Source of the DNA: VBDM01 sp041496705
GTDB lineage: Bacteria; Pseudomonadota; Gammaproteobacteria; Burkholderiales; SG8-39
DNA length: 64,000 bases
Assembly (NCBI GenBank): GCA_041496705.1
Contig: JBGQFD010000003.1
Coordinates: forward strand, 1 to 64,000
Reading direction: 5' to 3'
Of the stretch, positions 6,961-15,413 are shown piece after piece. The notes beneath the pieces are model-generated. The model saw only the letters and a program-made list of their open reading frames with translations, was not told the origin of the DNA and did no database searches. Position 1 is the stretch's first letter. Every line of letters starts with the position of its first letter. The translations under genes were made by a program, and so were the position numbers.

Positions 6961-9186
6961 CTGAAGCAGCATATAGTTCGGATCGCGCTCGGTCTGCTGG
7001 TCGTGCTGGTGTTTCTGGGCCACGCCGCCAGGCTCTATCAAGTCGGGTTCATCACCCGGCTGGACAACATCATCTATGACTACCGGCTGCGGCTCACCAT
7101 GCCGGGCACCGTCGATGACCGGATCGTCATTCTCGACATCGATGAAAAGAGCCTGGATCCGCGCGCGCTCGGCCGCTGGCCGTGGGGTCGGGACAAGATT
7201 GTCGGCCTGTTGCAGAAGCTGCTCGACAAGCACGGGATGGCGATCGTCGGATTCGACGTGGTGTTCGCCGAGCCCGACGAGAGTTCCGGGCTGCCCGTAC
7301 TGGAGACCTTGGCCAAATCAAGGCTCAAGGACATCGGTCCATTCCAGGCGGCCCTGAACGAACTCAGACCGCAGCTCGACCACGACGCCTTGTTCGCGAA
7401 GTTCGTCAAAGGGCGTCCGATAGTCCTCGGCTACTATTTCAGCAGCGAGGACAATGCGGTTCGAAGCGGGTCCATACCCGCCCCGGTCCTCCCTGCGGGG
7501 ACCTTTTCGGGCCGACCCATTGCGTTCACGAGCTGGAAGGGCTACGGGGCTAATCTCCCGGAATTCCAGGCGAACATCGCCAACGCCGGACACTTCAATC
7601 CCGTGGTGGACGAAGATGGGGTATCGCGGCGGGTGCCGATGCTGGGGGAATTCCAGGGAAGCTACTATGAATCCTTGTCCCTCGCGATGGTGAGGGTGCT
7701 GCTCAACTATCCCAAGGTGGTGCCCGGGTTTCCGACGGATCGTTTCATCAACAGGGGTTATCCGGGTCTGGAGTGGCTGGAAGTCGGCCCATTGAGAATC
7801 CCTGTCGACGAAAACGTCAGTACCCTGATTCCTTACCGCGGCCCCAAGGGCAGCTTTCCCTACGTGTCGCTGTCCGACGTGTGGTTCGACCGGGTTCCGG
7901 CGGAGAGGCTCAAGGGAAAAATTGCCCTGGTCGGTACTTCGGCTCCCAGTCTGGTCGACTTGCGCTCCACGCCGGTGGGAGGGGTGTTTCCCGGAGTGGA
8001 AGTGCACGCAAACCTGATCGCCGGGATGCTCGACCGCACGCTCAAGCAGAAGCCGCCCTACGTACTGGGGGCGGAGGTCATCCTCCTGCTGGTGGGCGGG
8101 GTGGTGCTTTCCATCCTCGTCCCGTTCCTGTCGCCATTGCGCGCGACGCTCGTGTCGTTGCTGGCTTTGCTGATGATCACCGGGCTTAACCTCGCGGTCT
8201 GGACATGGGCCGACCTGGTATTACCCCTGGCGGCGAGTTTGCTGATGACCGCGGCCTTGTTCGGGCTGAGCATGTCCTACGGGTATTTCGTCGAGGACCG
8301 GTCAAAGCGGCAGATTAAGGCACTGTTCGGGCAGTATGTGCCCCCGGAACTTGTCGTCAAGATGTCGGAAGACCTCGAGAAATACAGCATGGAGCCGCGC
8401 CGCGCCGAGCTGACGATTCTGTTTTCCGACGTGCGTGATTTCACCAGCATTTCCGAGTCCCTGCCTCCGGGGGACTTGCGCGAGTACATCAACGAGTACC
8501 TCACGGCGATGAGCACCATTATCCGGAGTAGGTACAAAGGTACTCTCGACAAGTACATCGGGGATGCGATCATGGCGTTTTGGGGCGCTCCGGTGGACGA
8601 TCGCGAACAGGCCAGGAACGGGGTGCTCGCCGCTCTCGACATGCAGCGGGAATGTATCCCCTTGAACGAAAGATTCGCGAGCCGCGGATGGCGTCAACTG
8701 AAGATAGGCGTGGGAGTGAATTCCGGAGAGGTTCGTGTGGGCGACATGGGATCTGCGTTCAGGCGCGCCTATACGGCCATGGGCGATCCCGTGAACGCTG
8801 CTTCGCGCCTGGAAGCCAGAACCAAGTATTTCGGTGTTGGGATCTTGGTAGGTGAAAATACCAAGAAGTCGGTGGCCGATGTCGTCTTCAAGGAAATCGG
8901 CAAGATCAAGGTGAAGGGCAAGAAAGAGGCGCTTACGGCCTACGAGCCGATCGGGCTCGAGGATTACGTCGATAAGAAAATTACCGATGAATTGAAGCTC
9001 TGGCACCAGACGCTCAAGCTCTACCGTGCCAGGCAGTGGGACCAGGCCGAAGTGGGTCTCCTGAATCTGCAGAGAATGAATCCCGACTGCACGTTGTACC
9101 GGCTCTACTCGCAGGAGATCGTTGCCAATCGACGCGCGCCGCTGCCGGAAGATTGGGACGGCGTAATGGTTTTCGACGAGAAATAG
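6961..9186 (+). CDS. CHASE2-domain class III adenylate cyclase (probable CTG start)
   Basis: About 741 residues: N-terminal TM helix, CHASE2 sensor (about 25-355, with WPWGRDK), TM helices about 365-435, and a class III cyclase domain about 475-665. Catalytic residues are present: metal Asp490 (FSDVRD) and Asp535 (KYIGDA), base-recognition Lys531 with Thr605 (YTAMGD), and transition-state Asn612 and Arg616. The Lys/Thr pair is the class IIIb pattern for ATP, so cAMP is the expected product. No ATG, GTG or TTG lies between the FHA stop and GTG 7003, and that GTG would cut off half of the first TM helix. CTG 6961, preceded by AGGGAGG at 6950-6956, keeps it whole, so I place the start there. The candidate phosphodiesterase follows after 17 bp. 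Confidence 0.88.
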   Translation: MKQHIVRIALGLLVVLVFLGHAARLYQVGFITRLDNIIYDYRLRLTMPGTVDDRIVILDIDEKSLDPRALGRWPWGRDKIVGLLQKLLDKHGMAIVGFDVVFAEPDESSGLPVLETLAKSRLKDIGPFQAALNELRPQLDHDALFAKFVKGRPIVLGYYFSSEDNAVRSGSIPAPVLPAGTFSGRPIAFTSWKGYGANLPEFQANIANAGHFNPVVDEDGVSRRVPMLGEFQGSYYESLSLAMVRVLLNYPKVVPGFPTDRFINRGYPGLEWLEVGPLRIPVDENVSTLIPYRGPKGSFPYVSLSDVWFDRVPAERLKGKIALVGTSAPSLVDLRSTPVGGVFPGVEVHANLIAGMLDRTLKQKPPYVLGAEVILLLVGGVVLSILVPFLSPLRATLVSLLALLMITGLNLAVWTWADLVLPLAASLLMTAALFGLSMSYGYFVEDRSKRQIKALFGQYVPPELVVKMSEDLEKYSMEPRRAELTILFSDVRDFTSISESLPPGDLREYINEYLTAMSTIIRSRYKGTLDKYIGDAIMAFWGAPVDDREQARNGVLAALDMQRECIPLNERFASRGWRQLKIGVGVNSGEVRVGDMGSAFRRAYTAMGDPVNAASRLEARTKYFGVGILVGENTKKSVADVVFKEIGKIKVKGKKEALTAYEPIGLEDYVDKKITDELKLWHQTLKLYRARQWDQAEVGLLNLQRMNPDCTLYRLYSQEIVANRRAPLPEDWDGVMVFDEK

Positions 9187-9203
9187 GCTTTGGAGACAGA
9201 CCC

Positions 9204-9971
9204 ATGAGGCTTCGGGTCCTTGGTTGCAGCGGCGGAATAGGCGGTCGCCACCTGCGCACCACGTCCATGCTTCTGGACAACGACATTCTCATCGATGCGG
9301 GCACAGGGGTCGCAGATCTGTCGCTGACCGAACTTTCGCTTATCGACAACGTTTTCCTCACGCACTCGCATCTCGACCACATTGCGAGTATTCCCTTCAT
9401 GGTCGATACCGTCGGGGGAATGCGCAACAAACCACTGACGGTATGGGCGGTTCCTGCAACGCTGGAGATCATCCGGAACCATGTCTTCAATTGGAGCATC
9501 TGGCCGGATTTCGCGCAAATCCCAAGTCCCGAAAGGCCGTACCTTCGCTACCGGGAAATTCAGATCGGCGAAACGGTGGAGTTGGAGAAGCGCAGGATTA
9601 CGGCCCTCCCCGCCAACCATGTGGTTCCCGCGCTCGGGTACCACCTGGATTCCGGGCGGGGAAGCCTGGTGTTTACCGGGGATACGACGACGAACAACCC
9701 GCTCTGGGCGGTGGTCAATAAGATTTCCAACCTGAGATTTCTGATCATCGAGACCGCTTTTTGCAACAGGGAAAGGGCGTTGGCTGTCATTTCGAAACAC
9801 TTGTGCCCGAGTATGCTAGCCGAGGAACTTGCCAAGCTTGAGCGGACCTGCGAGATATATATCACACACCTCAAACCAGGCGAGATCGAGCTCACGATGC
9901 AAGAAATTGAAGATGACGCAGGCCAGTACCGGCCGCGGATGCTGCAAAACAATCAGATTTTCGAATTCTAG
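9204..9971 (+). CDS. Metallo-beta-lactamase-fold protein, candidate class II cAMP phosphodiesterase
   Basis: 255 residues with a complete binuclear-metal MBL core: THSHLDHIAS, ALPANHVVPA, FTGDTT and ITHLKPGE. HSHLDHIASIPFMVD resembles the signature of class II cyclic-nucleotide phosphodiesterases (yeast PDE1/CpdP type: HxHLDHxxG/S). Lying 17 bp after an adenylate cyclase gene and before a cyclic-nucleotide-binding protein, it most plausibly hydrolyses cAMP. Other MBL activities (RNase Z-like, lactonase) are possible from the fold alone. ATG 9204 is preceded by GGAGA at 9192-9196. Confidence 0.8.
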   Translation: MRLRVLGCSGGIGGRHLRTTSMLLDNDILIDAGTGVADLSLTELSLIDNVFLTHSHLDHIASIPFMVDTVGGMRNKPLTVWAVPATLEIIRNHVFNWSIWPDFAQIPSPERPYLRYREIQIGETVELEKRRITALPANHVVPALGYHLDSGRGSLVFTGDTTTNNPLWAVVNKISNLRFLIIETAFCNRERALAVISKHLCPSMLAEELAKLERTCEIYITHLKPGEIELTMQEIEDDAGQYRPRMLQNNQIFEF

Positions 9972-10023
9972 ATGCGCGACAAGGATTACTCTGACGAGAG
10001 ATGTCAACACGCAGGGGATCACG

Positions 10024-11103
10024 ATGTCCGCAGGTAGAGTGCGCGACGGGACGCTAAAGGCTCTTCAGCCACTCGCGTCACTGTCCGAAGCGAGACTCAA
10101 CGAATTGGCCGCTCTGTGCCAGACGGACAGCGCTGCGAAGAATACCGATCCATTTGCTCTTCGAGGTATTGGCGGTCAGGCTGTGTATCTCGTTCACGGT
10201 GAACTTGCGCTTTCCTACGCTGACAGTTTCTCTAGGGTGGTGGTGGGAGGCTCGGAGGAAGCGCGATATCCCCTCGGGCGACACGGAGAGGGGTTCACGG
10301 TTGCCAAGGCGATTACAGATGTCGAGATCATTCGAATCGACAGCGAACTGCTCGATATGATGCTTACGTGGGATCAGCTGGCGACCGCTGGCGCTGCGGA
10401 GGAAAAGCGCGATACCTCGGAGACGGGGTCATCGCTAGCGCGACAGTCCGTTCTCTCCGGAATGTTCGGCGCCAACAACCGGAAATACGGTGTGTTTTCG
10501 CAATTGCCTTCGCCCAATGTGGATGAACTTCTGCGCAGATTCGAGCGTGTGGAGGCAAGTAGGGGCGACGTCATCGTCCGCGAGGGTGCGGAAGGGGATT
10601 GCTACTACGTGATCGAGACGGGAAGGTGCCAGGTCGAACGCATGGTCGGCGGGGTTGCCATGCCGCTCGCGGAGTTGAAGGGGGGTGACGCATTCGGCGA
10701 AGAGGCGCTGGTGTCAGAAGCCAAGCGAAACGCGACCGTTACCATGAAGTCCGACGGTGTCCTGCTTCGGCTGGCGAAGTCGGATTTCATTGGATTGCTG
10801 CGCGAACCGATCCTCCGCCGCGTGTCGGCGGAAGAAGCCAAGAAGAAGATTGCTGATGGCGGCCAGTGGATCGACGTGCGCTATCCCTCAGAGTATCAAT
10901 ATGACAGGCTGCCAAGCGCGATCAACATACCGTTGTCGGAGATTCGCAGCGCATTTGACGTTCTGGACAAGGCCAGGGAGTATGTCATCTATTGCCAAAG
11001 CGAGAGACGCAGCGCGGCGGCGGCGTTTCTGCTCGCACAGAGAGGGTTCCGGGCATTCCTGCTGGCGGGTGGGCTCTGGGGAGGCACCGCACCTGGGAAG
11101 TAG
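10024..11103 (+). CDS. Cyclic-nucleotide-binding/rhodanese fusion protein
   Basis: 359 residues. An N-terminal segment (about 10-120) looks like a degenerate CNB beta-roll. A second, intact CNB domain (about 160-275) has a phosphate-binding cassette with GDAFGEEALVSEAKRNAT. A C-terminal rhodanese domain (about 278-356) contains WIDVRYPSEY and the active-site loop CQSERRSA with Cys324. There is no DNA-binding domain, so this is not a CRP-type regulator. Position downstream of a cyclase and a candidate phosphodiesterase makes it the likely cAMP effector of the cluster, coupling cAMP to sulfur-transfer or thiol chemistry (inference). The open frame extends upstream to 9829, but that part overlaps the MBL gene; ATG 10024 gives a start after its stop. 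Confidence 0.88.
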   Translation: MSAGRVRDGTLKALQPLASLSEARLNELAALCQTDSAAKNTDPFALRGIGGQAVYLVHGELALSYADSFSRVVVGGSEEARYPLGRHGEGFTVAKAITDVEIIRIDSELLDMMLTWDQLATAGAAEEKRDTSETGSSLARQSVLSGMFGANNRKYGVFSQLPSPNVDELLRRFERVEASRGDVIVREGAEGDCYYVIETGRCQVERMVGGVAMPLAELKGGDAFGEEALVSEAKRNATVTMKSDGVLLRLAKSDFIGLLREPILRRVSAEEAKKKIADGGQWIDVRYPSEYQYDRLPSAINIPLSEIRSAFDVLDKAREYVIYCQSERRSAAAAFLLAQRGFRAFLLAGGLWGGTAPGK

Positions 11104-11295
11104 TTCCGAAGCACGCAGCGCCGACCGGGGCGCAACCTGGAGGAGAGGCAAGCTCTGATCAACGGATTGTCGTTTGCCGTGAACCACAGTCCGAATATTT
11201 TCAGGCAAGGATACCGATCCCATGCGGGCGGATCAGTGGTAAAGTAATTTGATTGTCGGGAGATTTCGGACCCGTAGACCCAGGGTGGAATATCC

Positions 11296-13665
11296 ATGAG
11301 CGCAGTATTACAGCCTCACGCGGGAGCGGCTGGCGATGTCAACAGCCGGCTGACGTTTCAGAAGAACCTGCAGGTCGTCACGAACAAGATTCACGCCACC
11401 AGCAATGTAGATGAAATCATGCTGGAGGTGAGTGCCGATATCTGCAACCTCTTCAATGCCGACCGCCTGACCATCTACACCGTGGGCGAGGACAAACAGA
11501 CCATTGTTTCCAAGGTCAAGACCGGTCTCAATTCGTTCAAAGATCTCAAGTTGCCGATAGCCGAGCACTCAATTGCCGGGTATGTCGGCTTGTCGAAAAA
11601 AATGCTCAACCTGAGAGACGTATACGACGAGGCAGAACTCAAGTCGCACAACCCGAATCTGCGCTTCCTGCAGGAGGTTGACAAGCGTACCGGTTACCGC
11701 ACCAAGCAGATGCTGGTTGCTCCCGTGGGGGAACAGGGCAGCAATGAACTGATCGGCGTGGTCCAGTTGATCAACAACAAGGCGGGCGTTCCGTTCGGTC
11801 AACTTGCCGAGGAGGGCGTCACCGAACTGTGCCAGACGCTGGCGATCGCCTTCAAGCAGCGTCAGAAGCCGCAAGTTCTGAAGACAAAGTATGACTTTCT
11901 CGTTGGCGATGCGGTGATTTCGGCGGCCGAGTTTGAACTTGCAGCTAGGTCGGCTCGCAAGAAGGCTGTCGACGTAGAGACGGTCCTGACTGACGAATTC
12001 CAGGTAAAGATTCCTGCGATCGGCGCCGCGCTGGCCAAGTTCTTCGGGGTTCCTTACGAGCCGTTCAAGCCGGATCGCATCAAGCCCATGGACCTTCTCA
12101 AGAACCTGAAGCGGGAATACGTCGATTCGAACCAATGGGTGCCAATTGAGGACGCCAGAGAAGGCCTAGTCATCCTGTGCCTGGATCCAGAGCGCATTCG
12201 GAGTTCGAGGATCGTGCAGAACGTGTTCCCCAAGGCCAGGCTCGCCTACCGCGTCACCACGCTGAAGGAGTTCAAGGAGACGCTGAAGTCGTTCTACGGG
12301 GCCGAATCCGTGGATTCCGGCGACATCGGGGACATGTTGTCGGGCCTTGAGGAAGATCAAGTAATCGACACCGGAGGCGATGCGGACGATGTCTCGGCTG
12401 CGGCAGATAACGAATTGGTGAAGCTCGTCAACAAGATCATCATCGATGCCTACAACCAAGGAGCGTCCGATATCCACATCGAGCCCTATCCCGGGAAAGC
12501 CAAGACCGAGGTTCGGTTCAGGAAGGATGGATCGCTGATGCCGTACATCGAAGTCCCGGGTTCGTATCGAAACGCGATCGTCGCGCGGCTGAAAATCATG
12601 TGTGACCTCGATATCTCGGAGAAAAGAAAGCCCCAGGACGGGAAGATAAAGTTCAGGAAGTATGGTCCGCTCGATATCGAGTTGCGTGTCGCTACCATCC
12701 CGTCTCAAGGCGGCGTCGAAGACATTGTGATGCGTATCCTCGCAGCCGGTGAACCGATACCCTTGGACAAGCTTGGGCTGTCTCCTTACAACCTGCCAAA
12801 GCTGAAGGACGTCGTCAGCAAGCCCTACGGGCTGTTCTTCGTGTGTGGACCCACGGGCTCCGGCAAGACGACCACGCTGCATTCCGTTCTGGGTTTCCTG
12901 AACACTCCGGACACGAAAATTTGGACCGCCGAAGATCCGGTGGAAATAACGCAGAAGGGGTTGCGCCAGGTACAAATCAACAAGAAGGCGGGGCTGGATT
13001 TTGCAACCATCATGAAGGCTTTCTTGCGCGCCGACCCCGACATCATCATGGTCGGTGAGATGCGCGACAAGGAGACCACGGGCACGGGGATCGAGGCATC
13101 CCTGACGGGGCACCTGGTCTTTGCGACTCTCCATACGAACAGTGCCACGGAGTCGATCATCCGGCTCCTCGACATGGGCATGGACCCGTTCAATTTTGCG
13201 GATGCACTTCTCGGGATTCTGGCCCAGCGGTTGGCTAAGCGGTTGTGCGGAAAGTGCAAGCAGGCGTACTCTCCGGCCCCTGAGGAGATGCGACAAGTTC
13301 TCCAGGAATACTGCTCCGAGTTGCTCAACACCACAGCGTTCAAGAAGGACGCCAAGTCTGCTTACGAGGGCGTCTACCGAGATCTGGCGAAGAGCTATGC
13401 GAACGAAAAAGGGCAGTTTACTTTGTACAAGGCCAAGGGCTGCGATGCCTGCAGCGATACCGGCTACAAGGGTCGTGTGGGCCTGCACGAACTTCTCATC
13501 GCCACTGATCCCATCAAGAAGCTCATCCAGGAGCACGCCAGGGTTGCCGAGATTCTGGCGGTCTGTCTGGAGGAGGGGATGCGCACCCTGAAAATGGACG
13601 GAATCGAAAAGGTGCTGCAGGGCATCACCGATATGCCTCAAGTGCGGGCAGTCTGCATAAAGTAA
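11296..13665 (+). CDS. GAF-domain GspE/PilB-family secretion or pilus ATPase
   Basis: 789 residues. A GAF domain (about 18-195) carries VDKRTGYRTK and LIGVVQLINNK. Next is a GspE-N/MshEN-like domain (about 195-345) in which the usual c-di-GMP-binding RLGxxL start is not conserved. The hexameric ATPase follows: Walker A GPTGSGKTTT with Lys524, Asp box, Walker B IIMVGEMRD, His box GHLVFATLHTN, and the tetracysteine motif (CGKCK and CDAC). GAF-GspE fusions are unusual because PilB and GspE normally begin with the N1 domain. No secretin, pilin or inner-membrane partner is adjacent, so the ATPase must serve a machine encoded elsewhere. A 192 bp gap precedes it and could contain a second promoter. 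Confidence 0.93.
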   Translation: MSAVLQPHAGAAGDVNSRLTFQKNLQVVTNKIHATSNVDEIMLEVSADICNLFNADRLTIYTVGEDKQTIVSKVKTGLNSFKDLKLPIAEHSIAGYVGLSKKMLNLRDVYDEAELKSHNPNLRFLQEVDKRTGYRTKQMLVAPVGEQGSNELIGVVQLINNKAGVPFGQLAEEGVTELCQTLAIAFKQRQKPQVLKTKYDFLVGDAVISAAEFELAARSARKKAVDVETVLTDEFQVKIPAIGAALAKFFGVPYEPFKPDRIKPMDLLKNLKREYVDSNQWVPIEDAREGLVILCLDPERIRSSRIVQNVFPKARLAYRVTTLKEFKETLKSFYGAESVDSGDIGDMLSGLEEDQVIDTGGDADDVSAAADNELVKLVNKIIIDAYNQGASDIHIEPYPGKAKTEVRFRKDGSLMPYIEVPGSYRNAIVARLKIMCDLDISEKRKPQDGKIKFRKYGPLDIELRVATIPSQGGVEDIVMRILAAGEPIPLDKLGLSPYNLPKLKDVVSKPYGLFFVCGPTGSGKTTTLHSVLGFLNTPDTKIWTAEDPVEITQKGLRQVQINKKAGLDFATIMKAFLRADPDIIMVGEMRDKETTGTGIEASLTGHLVFATLHTNSATESIIRLLDMGMDPFNFADALLGILAQRLAKRLCGKCKQAYSPAPEEMRQVLQEYCSELLNTTAFKKDAKSAYEGVYRDLAKSYANEKGQFTLYKAKGCDACSDTGYKGRVGLHELLIATDPIKKLIQEHARVAEILAVCLEEGMRTLKMDGIEKVLQGITDMPQVRAVCIK

Positions 13666-13720
13666 TCGCGAAAGCCCCGAGTCTCAACCGCGCCGCGACT
13701 CCACGTTCTGGATCTCGTCC

Positions 13721-15376
13721 TTGGACACCGTCGAAGACCTGTTCCGCCGGCTCGAGCAGCTCAACGAGGTAGGGGCAGCGCTGTCTCAGACTAAGGAGAT
13801 AAACAGTCTTCTTGAGAAGATCCTTCTGGCCGCGCAAGCGATTACGCGCGCCGACGGCGGCACCTTGTACCAGCTGGAGGATAAGGAGGATGGCCAGCGA
13901 CTCAAGTTTGCGATCATGCGCAATGAGACCCTGAACATCGCCATGGGGGGCACGACCGGGACAGATATTCCATTCTACCCTGTGCATCTGTACGGCAAGG
14001 ACGGAAAGCCCAACAACAAGATGGTTGCCGCCTATGCCGCCCTGACTGGAAACACCGTCAACATCGCGGACGCTTACACCGTCGACGGATTCGATTTCTC
14101 CGGAACGCGCAACATCGACAAGAAAACCGGGTACCGCTCGAAATCGTTTCTCACCGTGCCGATGAGAAACCACCAGGGCGAGATCATCGGCGTGCTCCAG
14201 TTGATCAATAGCAAGCATCCGGAAACCGGAGAAATTGTTCCGTTTTCGACGGGGGACCAGCGCCTGGCAGAGTCACTCGCTTCGCAGGCTGCCATTGCGC
14301 TCACGAATCGCGAGCTCATCAGTCAACTCGAGGCGCTTTTCATATCGTTCATACAACTCATCAACACTGCAATCGACGAAAAATCTCCTTACACCGGTGG
14401 GCACTGCAAGCGCGTGCCGGAGTTAACCATGATGCTGGCCGAGGCGGTAAACGAAACGTCCGAAGGGCCGTTCCGCGATTTCACGATGAACGGCAAGGAC
14501 CGCTACGAGCTGCAGATTGCTGGCCTGCTTCACGATTGCGGCAAAGTAACGACGCCTGTTCATGTAGTTGACAAGGCCACGAAGCTCGAGACGATTTTCG
14601 ACAGAGTCCATCTTGTCGACACGCGATTCGAGGTGCTGAAGCGTGATGCTGAACTAGCCTCCCTCAGGAAGAAGCTCGACCTTGCACGGAAGGGACATCT
14701 GGACGAGATAGGGCGTAGCGAAAGCGTTGCCGAGATCGACCAGGGGCTGAGCGATGCGCTGCGCCAGATCGACGAAGACCGGGAATTCCTGAGGCACACC
14801 AACGTGGGAGGGGAGGTCATGCCTTCCGATGCTCAGGACCGTGTCCGCAGAATAGGCACCGAGCGCAAATGGATTGATGTGTCCGGGGGAACGGCAGATT
14901 TCCTCACTGGGAACGAGATCGAGAACTTGACCATCGGCCGGGGTACGCTGACGGCCAAGGAGCGGGACACGATCAACAATCACATCGTTGCGACAATAAA
15001 GATGCTCGAGGCCCTGCCCTGGCCGAAGCACCTCAGTAACGTTCCCGAGTACGCGGGAGGGCACCACGAGCGCATGGACGGGAAGGGCTATCCGAACAGA
15101 CTGACGCGCGAGCAGATGTCCGTACAGGCTAGAGTCATGGGGATCGCCGATATCTTCGAGGCACTCACGGCAAAGGATCGACCGTACAAGCGCGGCAAGA
15201 CCCTGTCGGAATCACTGAGGATACTTGGAAACTTCAGACTCAATGGACACATCGATCCGGACCTGTTCGACGTGTTCGTGCGCAAGAAGGTGTATTTGCG
15301 CTATGCCGAGCGATTCCTCGATCCCGACCAGATCGACGACGTCGACGAGAGCCGTATCCCCGGATTCATGCCCTGA
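13721..15376 (+). CDS. GAF-HD-GYP protein, predicted c-di-GMP phosphodiesterase
   Basis: 551 residues. The N-terminal GAF domain (about 15-195) shares IDKKTGYRSK and IIGVLQLINSK with the GAF of the preceding ATPase. The HD-GYP domain begins with GGHCKRV, has the HD pair at 271-272 (HDCGK) and HHERMDGKGYP at 448-458, all needed for c-di-GMP hydrolysis. About 177 residues separate HD from HHE where typical HD-GYP proteins have about 60, so roughly 110 residues of charged, partly coiled-coil sequence are inserted. The start is TTG 13721; no ATG or GTG exists upstream in the open frame, and no strong Shine-Dalgarno is visible. Last gene of the signalling run; the next gene is convergent. Confidence 0.9.
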   Translation: MDTVEDLFRRLEQLNEVGAALSQTKEINSLLEKILLAAQAITRADGGTLYQLEDKEDGQRLKFAIMRNETLNIAMGGTTGTDIPFYPVHLYGKDGKPNNKMVAAYAALTGNTVNIADAYTVDGFDFSGTRNIDKKTGYRSKSFLTVPMRNHQGEIIGVLQLINSKHPETGEIVPFSTGDQRLAESLASQAAIALTNRELISQLEALFISFIQLINTAIDEKSPYTGGHCKRVPELTMMLAEAVNETSEGPFRDFTMNGKDRYELQIAGLLHDCGKVTTPVHVVDKATKLETIFDRVHLVDTRFEVLKRDAELASLRKKLDLARKGHLDEIGRSESVAEIDQGLSDALRQIDEDREFLRHTNVGGEVMPSDAQDRVRRIGTERKWIDVSGGTADFLTGNEIENLTIGRGTLTAKERDTINNHIVATIKMLEALPWPKHLSNVPEYAGGHHERMDGKGYPNRLTREQMSVQARVMGIADIFEALTAKDRPYKRGKTLSESLRILGNFRLNGHIDPDLFDVFVRKKVYLRYAERFLDPDQIDDVDESRIPGFMP

Positions 15377-15413
15377 CGTCTGGCTGGCGGCCCAGGAGGC
15401 AGAGCGAAGCCGA

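Noticed and set aside
9204..9971. MBL protein as RNase Z or quorum-sensing lactonase
   Set aside because: The fold alone permits it, but the HSHLDHIAS form and the position between cyclase and cAMP-binding genes favour a class II phosphodiesterase.
12166..13641. Minus-strand open frame of 491 codons opposite the GAF-ATPase gene
   Set aside because: The plus strand holds Walker and tetracysteine motifs; the antisense frame has none and is a codon-bias shadow.
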